DNA from: Gimesia algae
GTDB taxonomy: Bacteria > Planctomycetota > Planctomycetia > Planctomycetales > Planctomycetaceae
DNA: 64,000 bases
Assembly (NCBI RefSeq): GCF_007746795.1
Contig: NZ_CP036343.1
Location: 1,430,531-1,494,530, forward strand
Direction: 5' to 3'
The position numbers and the translations under genes are program-made. This document shows positions 55,501-63,832 of the stretch, piece after piece (within the stretch, counting starts at the first letter, position 1; every line of letters starts with the position of its first letter). The notes beneath the pieces are model-generated. The model was not told where the DNA came from and did no database searches. It was given only the letters and a program-made list of their open reading frames with translations.

Positions 55501-58500
55501 GCCAACAAAGAGCTGGGGACCGCCAGTTTTGTGATCCCTCCCCGCAAAACTACACAACGGTTTCTCGTTTATTACCAGATCAGTCCGGACGGCAAAACAA
55601 ACGCGGCCTACAACGCTCCCAATCTCTCAGTACCAGACTCGCTGCAGACACAACTGATCCCGGGACCATCTCGCTGGACCGAAATACTCATTACCAAAGG
55701 AGTCCTCAGCCAGCAGAATGCTCCTTATGTAATCGACACGCTTACCATTCCGCATAAAAACCCGTACCGCGCGCTCTTCTTTATCAGTGGTCACGACTTC
55801 CTGGATAATGGAGACCTGGCGGTTTCAACCGTGCATGGCGATATCTGGCTGGTCAGAGGCGTTGACGCTGATTTAAGCGAATTGAAGTGGAAGCGTTTTG
55901 CTACCGGACTTTTTCAGCCACTGGGGCTGAAAGTCATCAACAACAAGATTCATGTATTAGGCCGCGATCAGATCACGATCCTGCATGACCAGAATCTGGA
56001 TGGCGAAGCCGACTTCTATGAATGCTTCAACAATCAGATCCCGACATCCGTGGGTGGTCACGATTATGTAACCTGCCTTGAGACTGATTCCTTCGGGAAC
56101 TTTTATTTTATGCACGCTCAGCAGGGGGTCATGCAGATCAGCCGGAATGGTAAACGTCTCAATCAGATTGCATCCGGCTTTCGCAATCCCAACGGTATGG
56201 GGATGGGCCCCGGCAATATTATCACCGCATCCCCCCAGGAGGGGAACTGGACTCCAGCTTCCAGCATCATAGAAGTAAAACAAGGAGGCTACTACGGCTT
56301 TGGTGGTTCACAGATCACGCCGGACAGACCGTTGGGATATGATCCCCCATTATGCTGGATCCCGCGACTGCAGGATAACTCCAGTGGCGGACAGGTCTGG
56401 GTGACCAGTCGGGAATGGGGACCGCTGGAAAATCAGTTATTACATTTGTCTTACGGGCAAAGTAAACTGCTACTCACATTGCGGGAAGTCATTGCGGACC
56501 AATCGCAGGGGGGCACACTCACACTGCCGCTCGAGTTTGAGTCGGGAATCATGCGGGGACGCTTCAGCCCCGAAGATGGGCAGCTTTACGTCAGTGGTTT
56601 GAGAGGCTGGGTAACGAATGCGGTCCGAGACGGTTGCCTGCAACGCGTGCGCTACACTGGAAAACCCGTCCACCTGCCTGTCGCAGTCAAAACCATGCAG
56701 AATGGAATTGCTTTGACGTTTACGAACCCATTGGATCATCAAACGGCTGAGAACCCCGATAATTACGCTATTGAACAATGGAATTATCTCTGGTCACAAA
56801 ACTACGGTTCGCCGGAATATCGCGTTTCCGCTCCCCAGACCGCAGGTCGTGATGAAGTCGAAGTCATCTCTGCCACGTTGTTGCCTGACCAACGCACGGT
56901 TTTCCTGGAGTTGTCTCGTGTCATTCCCGTGATGCAGATGGGAATCACCTGGCAGTTAACCAGCCAGTCTGGTGAAACATTAAAACAGACCTATTATCAT
57001 ACGATCAATTCGGTTTCGTCCCGTAAAATGGAAGAATCTATATTGGTCCGTCGTCAGAAAAATGAACTACTCACAGCAACTCAGGTGCAACAGTTAAAAC
57101 CAGGAGTTCTCTGGCGGTTTAAACAGAATCAGTCAACCGGTTCGACCGTGACTGATGCACGCAGCAACCGTCTGCTGGCTTTGTCTGTAAGCCCTGCAGA
57201 ACCAGCCACGCCTTTTCTGAAACCGGGCCGTTTTTCTGCCACCGCCGAAGTCTATTTGCGCGTCCCCATTCCCGGTGAATACGAATTGAGTCTGGAGGGT
57301 TTGGGAACTGCCCGTTTAAAAGTCAATCAAAATCAAATTTTTCAGATAACCGGTACAGACTTCAAACAGTCTGCCCCCGTACCCGTTCATTTAAAAAAAG
57401 GGTTTAATCAATTGCAGCTGGACTACCAGAGCCAACCTGATGGTCGTGCCCGGTTAAGATTACTCTGGAAAGGCGAGAATTTTGCGACGGAACCAATCCT
57501 GCCTCAACTTTTGAGCCACACAGGTAATGACGTCCAGTTGCTGGAACGACAGCAGATCCGCCAAGGACGCGAACTGCTCGCGCAATTTCAATGTCTGGCC
57601 TGCCATACACTGCCGGGCGAAGATCTTTCATTCTCGCTTGCCCGGCTGCAGGCAGACAAACTCCTTTCAGAAGGCACAGCGATGCCTGAATTATCGCAGT
57701 CTGCGCCAGATTTGAAGAATATCGGGACGCGTGTGACAAAACGCTGGTTATTTCACTGGCTGTTAAATCCACATAATTTACGAGCACATTCCAATATGCC
57801 CTCCTTATTGGGTGATCCCGCTGAAAAGTTGACCATTCAGAAGGCAGCCGACTTAACCGCCTGGTTTGTGTCCCAGGCTCAGAAACCTGTCATTGACTAT
57901 CCAGAAACACAATATGACACAGCGGAAACCGATCCAGAGAAATTACTGTCTGCAGGAGCAAAGTCGTACGAAGTTCTGGGTTGTATCAACTGCCATCACT
58001 TTTCTGTTAGCGAGGAGCCAGATGAATACCAACGACACTCACTTGCCTTAATCAAACGTAAATTCACCATTTCCCAGTTGGTACGTTTCCTGAAATCACC
58101 CCATGAACATTACCTTTGGAGTCGCATGCCTGACTTCAAATTGTCAAATCGGGAAGCAGCCGGCCTCGCCGCTTATCTTATCGAGAATTCCAAAGGAAAA
58201 ATTCCGAAAGCAATGATTCCCCCAGCCGGTTCAGCGAACCGGGGTAAGACACTGTTTGATATATTGAGATGTGTTCAATGTCACTCTTCGCCCCATGAAC
58301 CACCACTGGGTGCTACTGAATTCCAGGCAGTTCCCATCAGCGTCCAGTCACTTACGGTGGGGTGTCTTGCTGAAACAGATCAGCGACCTGCTTCCGCCCC
58401 CACCTTCTCATTTGGTCCGGAACAACGTTCTGCAATTCAGGCTGTACTAAAAACCGAATCAGACTCCCTGTTCAGACGGAGCGATACTGAGACTGCTGCA

Positions 58501-59175
58501 AGGTGGTTTCATCAGTTAAACTGTTCCGCCTGTCACACCAGAGATTCTGCCTCCAGTCCACGTGCCTTGATTGTCGTCGAAGAAGGGGAGTCGGGCTTAC
58601 CTCCGGAACCCTTGCCGAGCCTGACATGGGCGGGTGAAAAATTGAAACCACACTGGTCCCAAAATTTTATTGGTGGACAGCTCCCCTGGCGTCCCCGTCC
58701 CTGGTTGAAATCCAGAATGCCTGCTTTTCCAGCGCACGCGGCGCTGCTGGCGCGAGGAATGGCGGCCGAGCATGGAATGCGCAATCACACATCTCCCAAG
58801 AACTCCAGTTCTGAACACACACAGCCAGAAATACAAATTCAACTGGGTAATCAGTTGACTGCGAAAAGCGCGCTCGACTGCCGTCAGTGCCATGGTGTCG
58901 GAGACAGCTTGCCAACTGGCGATGAGAAAACAAAAATTGCACCGGGGATAAATTTCGTGCACATCAGAGAACGTCTCAACGATGATTACTATCGGCGGTT
59001 TATTCTCGATCCACCGCGATTTGATATATCCTCAAAAATGCCCCGTCTGTCTGCAGACGGAAAAACAACAAAAATCACACATATTCTGGATGGAGACGCC
59101 CCCCTGCAGTTTCAGGCCATTTGGCGGTACATCCAGAGTCTGGATGAATCATCACGTTCTTTCAGAGACAACTGA
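52570..59175 (+). CDS. Giant secreted multidomain protein: two ThuA-like domains, LamG, beta-propeller and five heme motifs
   Basis: A 2201-residue exported protein from ATG 52570, with AGAGG five bases upstream (TTG 52552 adds six residues). After a signal peptide come a ThuA-like domain (about 30-285), a second ThuA-like domain (about 310-545), a LamG/concanavalin domain (about 550-720), a DUF6797-like region (about 770-940) and a sorbosone/glucose-dehydrogenase-like beta-propeller (about 1040-1360). A PA14-like module is at about 1550-1645. The C-terminus has five CxxCH heme motifs: CLACH (1675), CINCH (1805), CVQCH (1901), CSACH (1985) and CRQCH (2104). The layout suggests sugar binding and oxidation with electron transfer. 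No gene of this exact form is known to me outside planctomycetes and relatives. Confidence 0.85.
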   Translation: MILRYLVGLLLVLCLPAMSILSAQLPQNESSDRHKIVLIAGPKSHGPVGNGIHDYPWSVKLLKVMLDNSNIRDTVQVEYHLDGWPENPETLNDADTIMIISDGRDGEKFAEAPHFANAAHLKQIQQQIDRGCGFLTFHFSTFAPDQYAKQIQNWSGGYFDWEENGKRNWYSAIKTLKAPVTLPEPKHPICRGVEPFELREEFYYNIRFQPADQQLTTLLEVSELKGRPENGNIVAWAKERSQGGRGFGTTCGHFYDNWQNAAFRKFILNAIAWTANIDVPKNGVEAPYYTHAEISTALAGIQGTEPALIDTEPIRVLLFAGNEAHAWHNWKKTTPVIKQQLERDPRIKVDLTNDIEDLSKKDLQDYQVIVQNYTNWHDKTPLSETSRNAFMNYLQQGGGLILIHFANGAFHFSLPQAGESDWPEYRKIVRRVWNHHGKGEQKSGHDAFGEFTVQITDATHPLTRNLQDFPVTDELYFRQDGTEPVEALITARSKVTKNKEPLAWTYRYGKGRIFQTLLGHSEKTYDSFAATEMLRRATAWAARRPIQEFDPSPAVEVKPVRKDTLVPGKWGNALNANAGSYLSKSAVGLLDHRPLSAEGWVRLNSKTSFNILLACDPKSATAHWEMYSYAGSGFFSVYLPGQGGEFKTGINICDDEWHYVAMILEDSRLRLYVDGKQALNSKLPKRKSTEPAEHNIAFGRLVENRLGCDGLLDDFRISKEIRDFTVVPIAPLKQDENTLFLLSFDFPDKIKISDRSEPEKSVRVETAATEKERDHWGKDAVGFDQPMEETSDNRWQQTEIGGWLACIVPLPTGPVKKGLSIRVGENQAATICYDTAHGKVRGIWSNGFLKPSPERFGLIRAPTPVGQIHFSTAEGPGWRQKYQFVGSHVNQNRVTLEYRIGETTIYESPWFKSSTEGTCFTRAFEIGPGKEELNLIVADASEVESVENHPQRMITTNQNSPVLIGCIGGEEIQSHISANKELGTASFVIPPRKTTQRFLVYYQISPDGKTNAAYNAPNLSVPDSLQTQLIPGPSRWTEILITKGVLSQQNAPYVIDTLTIPHKNPYRALFFISGHDFLDNGDLAVSTVHGDIWLVRGVDADLSELKWKRFATGLFQPLGLKVINNKIHVLGRDQITILHDQNLDGEADFYECFNNQIPTSVGGHDYVTCLETDSFGNFYFMHAQQGVMQISRNGKRLNQIASGFRNPNGMGMGPGNIITASPQEGNWTPASSIIEVKQGGYYGFGGSQITPDRPLGYDPPLCWIPRLQDNSSGGQVWVTSREWGPLENQLLHLSYGQSKLLLTLREVIADQSQGGTLTLPLEFESGIMRGRFSPEDGQLYVSGLRGWVTNAVRDGCLQRVRYTGKPVHLPVAVKTMQNGIALTFTNPLDHQTAENPDNYAIEQWNYLWSQNYGSPEYRVSAPQTAGRDEVEVISATLLPDQRTVFLELSRVIPVMQMGITWQLTSQSGETLKQTYYHTINSVSSRKMEESILVRRQKNELLTATQVQQLKPGVLWRFKQNQSTGSTVTDARSNRLLALSVSPAEPATPFLKPGRFSATAEVYLRVPIPGEYELSLEGLGTARLKVNQNQIFQITGTDFKQSAPVPVHLKKGFNQLQLDYQSQPDGRARLRLLWKGENFATEPILPQLLSHTGNDVQLLERQQIRQGRELLAQFQCLACHTLPGEDLSFSLARLQADKLLSEGTAMPELSQSAPDLKNIGTRVTKRWLFHWLLNPHNLRAHSNMPSLLGDPAEKLTIQKAADLTAWFVSQAQKPVIDYPETQYDTAETDPEKLLSAGAKSYEVLGCINCHHFSVSEEPDEYQRHSLALIKRKFTISQLVRFLKSPHEHYLWSRMPDFKLSNREAAGLAAYLIENSKGKIPKAMIPPAGSANRGKTLFDILRCVQCHSSPHEPPLGATEFQAVPISVQSLTVGCLAETDQRPASAPTFSFGPEQRSAIQAVLKTESDSLFRRSDTETAARWFHQLNCSACHTRDSASSPRALIVVEEGESGLPPEPLPSLTWAGEKLKPHWSQNFIGGQLPWRPRPWLKSRMPAFPAHAALLARGMAAEHGMRNHTSPKNSSSEHTQPEIQIQLGNQLTAKSALDCRQCHGVGDSLPTGDEKTKIAPGINFVHIRERLNDDYYRRFILDPPRFDISSKMPRLSADGKTTKITHILDGDAPLQFQAIWRYIQSLDESSRSFRDN

Positions 59176-59213
59176 AGCTGTACTTCCGATCTTATGACTC
59201 CAGGATAAAAAAG

Positions 59214-60062
59214 ATGACACGTTACATCAGAACTTCACATGGTTCCCGCAATTCTTCATTTAAGATGCGGCTCATCATCGCAGTCGGCATCGCCCTGTTC
59301 AGTTTCATATCCTATCTGATGAAGTCAGATGTCAATGAAATCACGGGAGAGAATCAGCGGGTTGCTTTAACAGAGCAGCAGGAAATCGCTTTAGGTCTGC
59401 AGGCGTTGCCTGCCATTCTGCAGCAACATCACGGAGAGCACCCGGACCAACAGGCCCAGGAGTATGTCGATCGTGTCGGACGCCGACTGCTTGACAGTTT
59501 CAATGATGCCCTTGCAAAAGAGGGACGTCATAACCCTTATCGCTTTAACTTTCATCTGCTCAAAGATAACCAGGTGATCAATGCGTTCGCATTACCGGGA
59601 GGGCAGATCTTCATTACCGCTGCCTTGTACAATCAACTGGAAACAGAAGGACAACTGGCCGGTGTACTCGGACACGAAATTGGGCATGTTCTCTCTCGAC
59701 ATGGCGCACAACAGATGGCGAAACAGGAACTGACACAAGGACTGGCGGGCGCTGCGGGGGTAGCAGGGGGTGACGTCAGCAGCGCCAGGATGGCGGCAAT
59801 GGTCGGATCAATGGTGAATATGAAATATGGCAGAAATGATGAACTCGAATCGGACCGCTGGGGCATCAAACTCATGGTCATGGCTGGGTACGATCCACAC
59901 GCTATGATCGCCGTGATGGATATCTTGAAACGCTCTGCTGGTCCCGGAAAACAACCGGAAATCTTCAGCACCCATCCCGATCCCGGAAACCGTATTGAGC
60001 GCATCAATCATTTCATCCAGCAGGCCTTTCCGTCCGGCTTGCCCCCTGATCTCGAACCCTGA
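59214..60062 (+). CDS. M48-family zinc metalloprotease, membrane-anchored
   Basis: A 282-residue peptidase with a single N-terminal membrane segment (residues about 19-35) so that the protease domain faces outward. The zinc site is H154-E-I-G-H158 with ELESD at 210-214 supplying the third ligand. The conserved INAFALPGGQIF precedes it. A glycine/alanine-rich stretch lies between the two parts of the zinc site. The C-terminal HPDPGNRIERI is typical of M48 proteins of the BepA/LoiP type, which act on outer-membrane proteins. It starts 38 bases after the giant cytochrome gene, so the two may be co-transcribed. The stop codon is inside a stem-loop at 60059-60079. Confidence 0.88.
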   Translation: MTRYIRTSHGSRNSSFKMRLIIAVGIALFSFISYLMKSDVNEITGENQRVALTEQQEIALGLQALPAILQQHHGEHPDQQAQEYVDRVGRRLLDSFNDALAKEGRHNPYRFNFHLLKDNQVINAFALPGGQIFITAALYNQLETEGQLAGVLGHEIGHVLSRHGAQQMAKQELTQGLAGAAGVAGGDVSSARMAAMVGSMVNMKYGRNDELESDRWGIKLMVMAGYDPHAMIAVMDILKRSAGPGKQPEIFSTHPDPGNRIERINHFIQQAFPSGLPPDLEP

Positions 60063-60079
60063 GTTCGGACTGAACTCAG
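60059..60079 (+). terminator. Stem-loop overlapping the M48 gene stop codon
   Basis: CTGAGTTC (60059-60066) pairs perfectly with GAACTCAG (60072-60079) around the loop GGACT. The stop codon TGA at 60060-60062 is in the left arm. No T-run follows, so it may be an mRNA-end stabiliser or only part of a terminator. Confidence 0.4.
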
Positions 60080-60174
60080 AACTTGAAATAGCAGAAATAC
60101 CGGGGAAATCACGTTAAATGACAAGACCTTGTAGTGCTCCTGAACAAAACATCTGATAGAAACAGGATAGTGAA

Positions 60175-60202
60175 TTGACTTTGTCTGAGGATAAGTTAAA
60201 AT
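60175..60202 (+). promoter_or_regulatory. Candidate sigma-70-type promoter upstream of rho
   Basis: TTGACT (60175-60180) and TAAAAT (60197-60202) are each one base away from consensus and have a spacing of 16. It would start a leader of about 1 kb ahead of rho, or serve an unseen RNA. Confidence 0.4.
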
Positions 60203-60998
60203 ATGTCTAGAACGAGCTGGCGATACGATTAGTATTGACGCTATGAGATAGTTTTGATAAACACTACTAACTAAGACATCTCAGGAAAGCCGTTTTTCAA
60301 TGAGGATCTCCCCCCGCTTTTTGAGATCAATAACCCACCAATCAGTACAAAGAAATCACTGATTACCCAATTGGCTTTTATGTATGTGAGTCGTGTCCGG
60401 CGGGGCTTTAGTCTTCATTGGCACCACCCTTGATTAGATCTGGGCGGTCGCCTGTTTCTTGAAAGTAATTGCTCTTTCATGTTCGCGCTGAAGGATATTC
60501 AGGTATCTGAACCAGTTGCAAAACTACCAGACCAGATCACTGGCTATAAACATTATCTTCGGAAGGTTCTCTGCCTGCTGTTTCTGTTTTGTTGAAATGA
60601 CATCAGAAGGCCGCCTAAATCTTTTCACCGTTTCGTCACCATTTATCGACGACAACTGAGTGAAAACTGATTCCAGCACGAGTTAGTAAAACATTTAAAA
60701 GTTCCTTATTAGCAACCATTTATCGGTTGACGGAACCTGATAGAAACGATTGAATTCTAGTAACAGTTTTTGACCACAATAATTTTGCCTGAAAGGATAT
60801 CGGCAAGACGATCACCCTGTAAGAGGCATTCGTCAACAAGCTTGTCAAAGCAATCTGTTCTCAATGCCTGGGCTAAATCTCTTTACTGTTTCAAAAGCGA
60901 TTGTCCTATGAGTTGGAATATTCAGGCCAAGATGGTCGAGTCCACAGATGGGCGAGTTATTCCACTGTGTGAGTCTTTTTTCAAGAGATCAGGCCTAC

Positions 60999-61017
60999 GC
61001 CAGTTTCGTTAACTGGC
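60999..61017. other. Short perfect hairpin in the rho upstream region
   Basis: GCCAGTT (60999-61005) pairs with AACTGGC (61011-61017) around the loop TCGTT. It is followed by no T-run. It may be a leader hairpin of rho. Confidence 0.3.
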
Positions 61018-61210
61018 ATTGATCTGGTTTTCTCTGGATAAAGAGTCGGCACGTTCAGAAGTATGCCAGCAGCATTCAAGTATCATTGCAGGCTCTCTGC
61101 TGCCAATGATTCAGGCTTGAAGCATTTGTCTGTCACTTCGTTACTCGTTCATGCCGTAGTTGTGTCTCTAATTATTTCGTAACAATTTTATAAACATTTG
61201 GTGTTTCTGT

Positions 61211-62851
61211 ATGGCCGCTAAAAGTTCTGAAACTTCAGACAAACCCAAACCTGCACGTCGCAAAACGACTAAACCACGAAAAAAAGTAGAACGCGCGACG
61301 GAGGACACTGTAGAGAAAAGTGAGACCGACGCCCTGCAGGATGAGTACCATCGCAAGGCCGAAGAAAACCTCGAAATGTTCGAAAAATCTCATTCATCCC
61401 CGAGCGATGCAGAACCTGAAAGAGAACCCGCAAGCATGTCAGACACCTCTTCTGAATCCACAGGCGACAATAACACAAACCGTGCAGACGGTGATCAGTC
61501 ATCCGACAAAACCGGAGGCAATCGTCGCAGAAGAAGGCGTAGAAGAAAATCAGACGGCACGACCAGTCAGGGACCAGGACGACAGGGGCAAGGTGGCCAA
61601 AACAACCAGGGTGGAGGTAACCGAGGCCGTGCCAACTCCAACAACCGCGGCGGAAATCGTTCGCGATCAGGTGGGAATGCCGGAGGCAACAGAACACAAA
61701 CCCGCAGACCACGCTCGAATACTCCTGTCGATGAAAACATATCAGGAACGATTGAAGGGGTACTCGAATTACACCCCAAAGCTTACGGTTTTATCAGAGA
61801 CCCTAAATCCAATTACAAAGCGCAGGATTCAGATGCTTTTGTTTCCAGTTCTCTGATCGAAAAACATAACCTGCGAGAAGGTATTCTGATTCGCGGCGAA
61901 GTGGGACCTGGTACTCGCGGTCAAGGCCCCCGGCTCAAATCCATTGAGACCATTGATGGCCGGACCATTGAAGAATACCTGAAAATCAAATCGTTCGATG
62001 AGCTGACTCCCATTAATCCGTTTGAACAGATCAAACTGGAAACGGGTCCGATGCCAATCACAATGCGGATTATGGATATGCTGACGCCCATCGGCAAAGG
62101 CCAGCGTGCACTGGTTGTGGCTCCGCCTCGAACCGGTAAAACAATGCTGCTGCAGGATATCGCAGAAGCGGTCAGTACCAATCATCCCGAAATCCGTCTG
62201 ATGGTGCTCCTGATTGACGAGCGCCCTGAAGAAGTCACGGAAATGCAGCGTTCAATCAAAGGTGAAGTCATCTCATCTTCAATGGACCGCGATGTCGAAA
62301 GCCACGTTCGCACGAGTCAACTGATTTTTGAACGCGGAAAGCGACTGGCCGAAGCAGGCGAAGACGCCTTTATTCTTCTGGACAGTATCACCCGGACCGC
62401 TCGTGCATTTAACAAATGGGTGGGAAATACCGGACGTACCATGAGTGGTGGTCTGGATGTGAAAGCCATGGATATTCCCAAAAAGATGTTCGGAACTGCC
62501 CGTCGCTTTGATGAGGGTGGATCCCTGACGGTACTGGGGACCGCATTGATCGATACGGGCAGCCGTATGGATGAAGTGATCTTTCAGGAGTTCAAAGGAA
62601 CTGGCAACATGGAAATGGTTCTCAGCCGGGAACTGTCCGACCGCCGTATCTTTCCTTCGATTGACATTACACTCTCCGGAACCCGCCGTGAGGAAAAAAT
62701 CCTGGCCCCCGATGTGCTGGAAGGCGTCACACTGCTCCGCCGCAGCCTGATTTCCCTGAACCCGGTCGAAGCCATGGAACAACTCAGTAGTACCCTCAAG
62801 AAATTCCCGAGCAACAAAGAATTTCTGGAAAAGATCCGCGCCATCCTGTAG
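61211..62851 (+). CDS. rho: Transcription termination factor Rho with a long basic N-terminus
   Basis: A 546-residue RNA-dependent helicase that ends transcription. The catalytic part is normal: cold-shock-like RNA-binding domain with YGFIRDPKSNY at about 195, Walker A APPRTGKTM at about 304, LLIDERPEEVTEM and DSITRTARAFN, and the C-terminal RREEKIL. Compared with the 419-residue E. coli protein there are about 127 extra residues at the N-terminus: a charged Lys/Glu part and then a run rich in Arg, Gly, Asn and Gln (residues about 97-175, including eight Arg in a row). This is likely disordered and may bind RNA or phase separate, as in some actinobacterial Rho. Repeat copy D begins one base after the stop codon. 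Confidence 0.95.
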   Translation: MAAKSSETSDKPKPARRKTTKPRKKVERATEDTVEKSETDALQDEYHRKAEENLEMFEKSHSSPSDAEPEREPASMSDTSSESTGDNNTNRADGDQSSDKTGGNRRRRRRRRKSDGTTSQGPGRQGQGGQNNQGGGNRGRANSNNRGGNRSRSGGNAGGNRTQTRRPRSNTPVDENISGTIEGVLELHPKAYGFIRDPKSNYKAQDSDAFVSSSLIEKHNLREGILIRGEVGPGTRGQGPRLKSIETIDGRTIEEYLKIKSFDELTPINPFEQIKLETGPMPITMRIMDMLTPIGKGQRALVVAPPRTGKTMLLQDIAEAVSTNHPEIRLMVLLIDERPEEVTEMQRSIKGEVISSSMDRDVESHVRTSQLIFERGKRLAEAGEDAFILLDSITRTARAFNKWVGNTGRTMSGGLDVKAMDIPKKMFGTARRFDEGGSLTVLGTALIDTGSRMDEVIFQEFKGTGNMEMVLSRELSDRRIFPSIDITLSGTRREEKILAPDVLEGVTLLRRSLISLNPVEAMEQLSSTLKKFPSNKEFLEKIRAIL

Positions 62852-62942
62852 GCGCATCACATTTGATCATAGCGTCTCTCAATCTATTAGACTCGGTCCA
62901 AATAGCTCTGAAGACGCTAAAGTAAAACTGGATACAGTCTAA
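62852..62942 (+). repeat. Palindromic dispersed repeat, copy D
   Basis: A 91-bp copy that begins one base before CGCATCACATTT, directly after the rho stop codon, and ends with GGATACAGTCTAAG. The inner arms AGCGTCT and AGACGCT pair over seven bases. It lies in the same sense as rho and is the first structure a rho transcript would meet after its stop codon. Confidence 0.85.
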
Positions 62943-63014
62943 GTCCGCTAGAGTCTGGACCGGCAAGACAGCGAATCACTTAACTGAGGGATTCTTTAGA
63001 ACAGGAAATCACTG

Positions 63015-63800
63015 GTGGACCGTGCCGATTCCGATTCGCAGTCACACATTAACGAATCCAGTCAATCGTTGCTTCCTCAGACTACAGCAAATTCCGGCCA
63101 GAAACAGACAGCGACTTACCTGCGCGTGATTCTTTTAATCGTCCTGGCAGGGATCATCGGTCTGGTCTATTTCCAGTATCGCGATGTCCTGACACTCGAA
63201 TACCTGGCAACCCGAGAACATCAATGGCAGGATTTTGCTGTACGACATCCCCTTGCGATTTACCTGATCGCGTTTCTGGTTTATACCGGAATCACGGGAC
63301 TCTCCCTCCCGGGTGCAGTCCCGCTGACCTTATCCTATGGCTGGTTTTTCGGTTTCTGGAAAGGCCTGCTGCTCGTCAGCTTTGCATCAACGGCTGGCGC
63401 AACCCTCGCATTTTTAACCAGCCGCTATCTGTTTCGCTCGGCTATTCAAAGTCGATACAGCGATCGTTTTGCCAGTTTCAATCGGCAGTTTGAAAAAGAG
63501 GGTGCCTTCTACCTCTTTACGCTGCGACTGGTCGTCGCGGTTCCGTTTTTTCTCCTCAATCTGTTAATGGGGCTCACGACCATTCGTGTCTGGACATTCT
63601 GGTGGGTCAGCCAGCTGGGAATGCTTGCCGGGACTGCCGTTTATGTCTACGCTGGCACGAGTGTTCCCACGTTGCAGGAACTCTCTCAACAGGGAGCCCG
63701 CGGAATTTTATCCCCACAGCTGATTATCGCCTTTATCCTGCTGGGAACCTTTCCTCTGCTCGTGAAGAAAATTGTAACACGTCTTCAATCACAGCCCTGA
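63015..63800 (+). CDS. TVP38/TMEM64-family membrane protein
   Basis: A 261-residue integral membrane protein of the SNARE-associated (DedA-like, VTT) family. It begins with GTG 63015, with AGGAA 9 bases upstream. About five to six hydrophobic segments lie between residues 35 and 255. The family core is visible: LSLPGAVPLTLSYGWFFG, GATLAFLTSRYLF and the helix after LRLVVAVPFFLLNLLMGLT. The family is linked to lipid scrambling or transport. It lies 32 bases before a MerA-like flavoprotein gene, a pairing also seen in cyanobacteria and proteobacteria, and may form an operon with it. Confidence 0.85.
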   Translation: MDRADSDSQSHINESSQSLLPQTTANSGQKQTATYLRVILLIVLAGIIGLVYFQYRDVLTLEYLATREHQWQDFAVRHPLAIYLIAFLVYTGITGLSLPGAVPLTLSYGWFFGFWKGLLLVSFASTAGATLAFLTSRYLFRSAIQSRYSDRFASFNRQFEKEGAFYLFTLRLVVAVPFFLLNLLMGLTTIRVWTFWWVSQLGMLAGTAVYVYAGTSVPTLQELSQQGARGILSPQLIIAFILLGTFPLLVKKIVTRLQSQP

Positions 63801-63832
63801 GCAGACACAAATACAATCGTAAGAGATCAACA

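Larger units (their letters stand above)
60063..61210. other. Long non-coding stretch before rho
   Basis: About 1.15 kb without a credible gene. It holds a candidate promoter (60175-60202) and a small hairpin (60999-61017), listed separately, and the end of the M48 stem-loop. An 80-codon frame at 60770-61012 begins with TTG and shows no motif. The length suggests either a long 5' leader for rho, since Rho is often self-controlled, or a decayed gene that I cannot identify. Confidence 0.5.

Noticed and set aside
60770-61012. 80-codon open frame upstream of rho
   Set aside because: It begins with TTG, lacks a ribosome site, and its composition and content look random; no motif was recognised.
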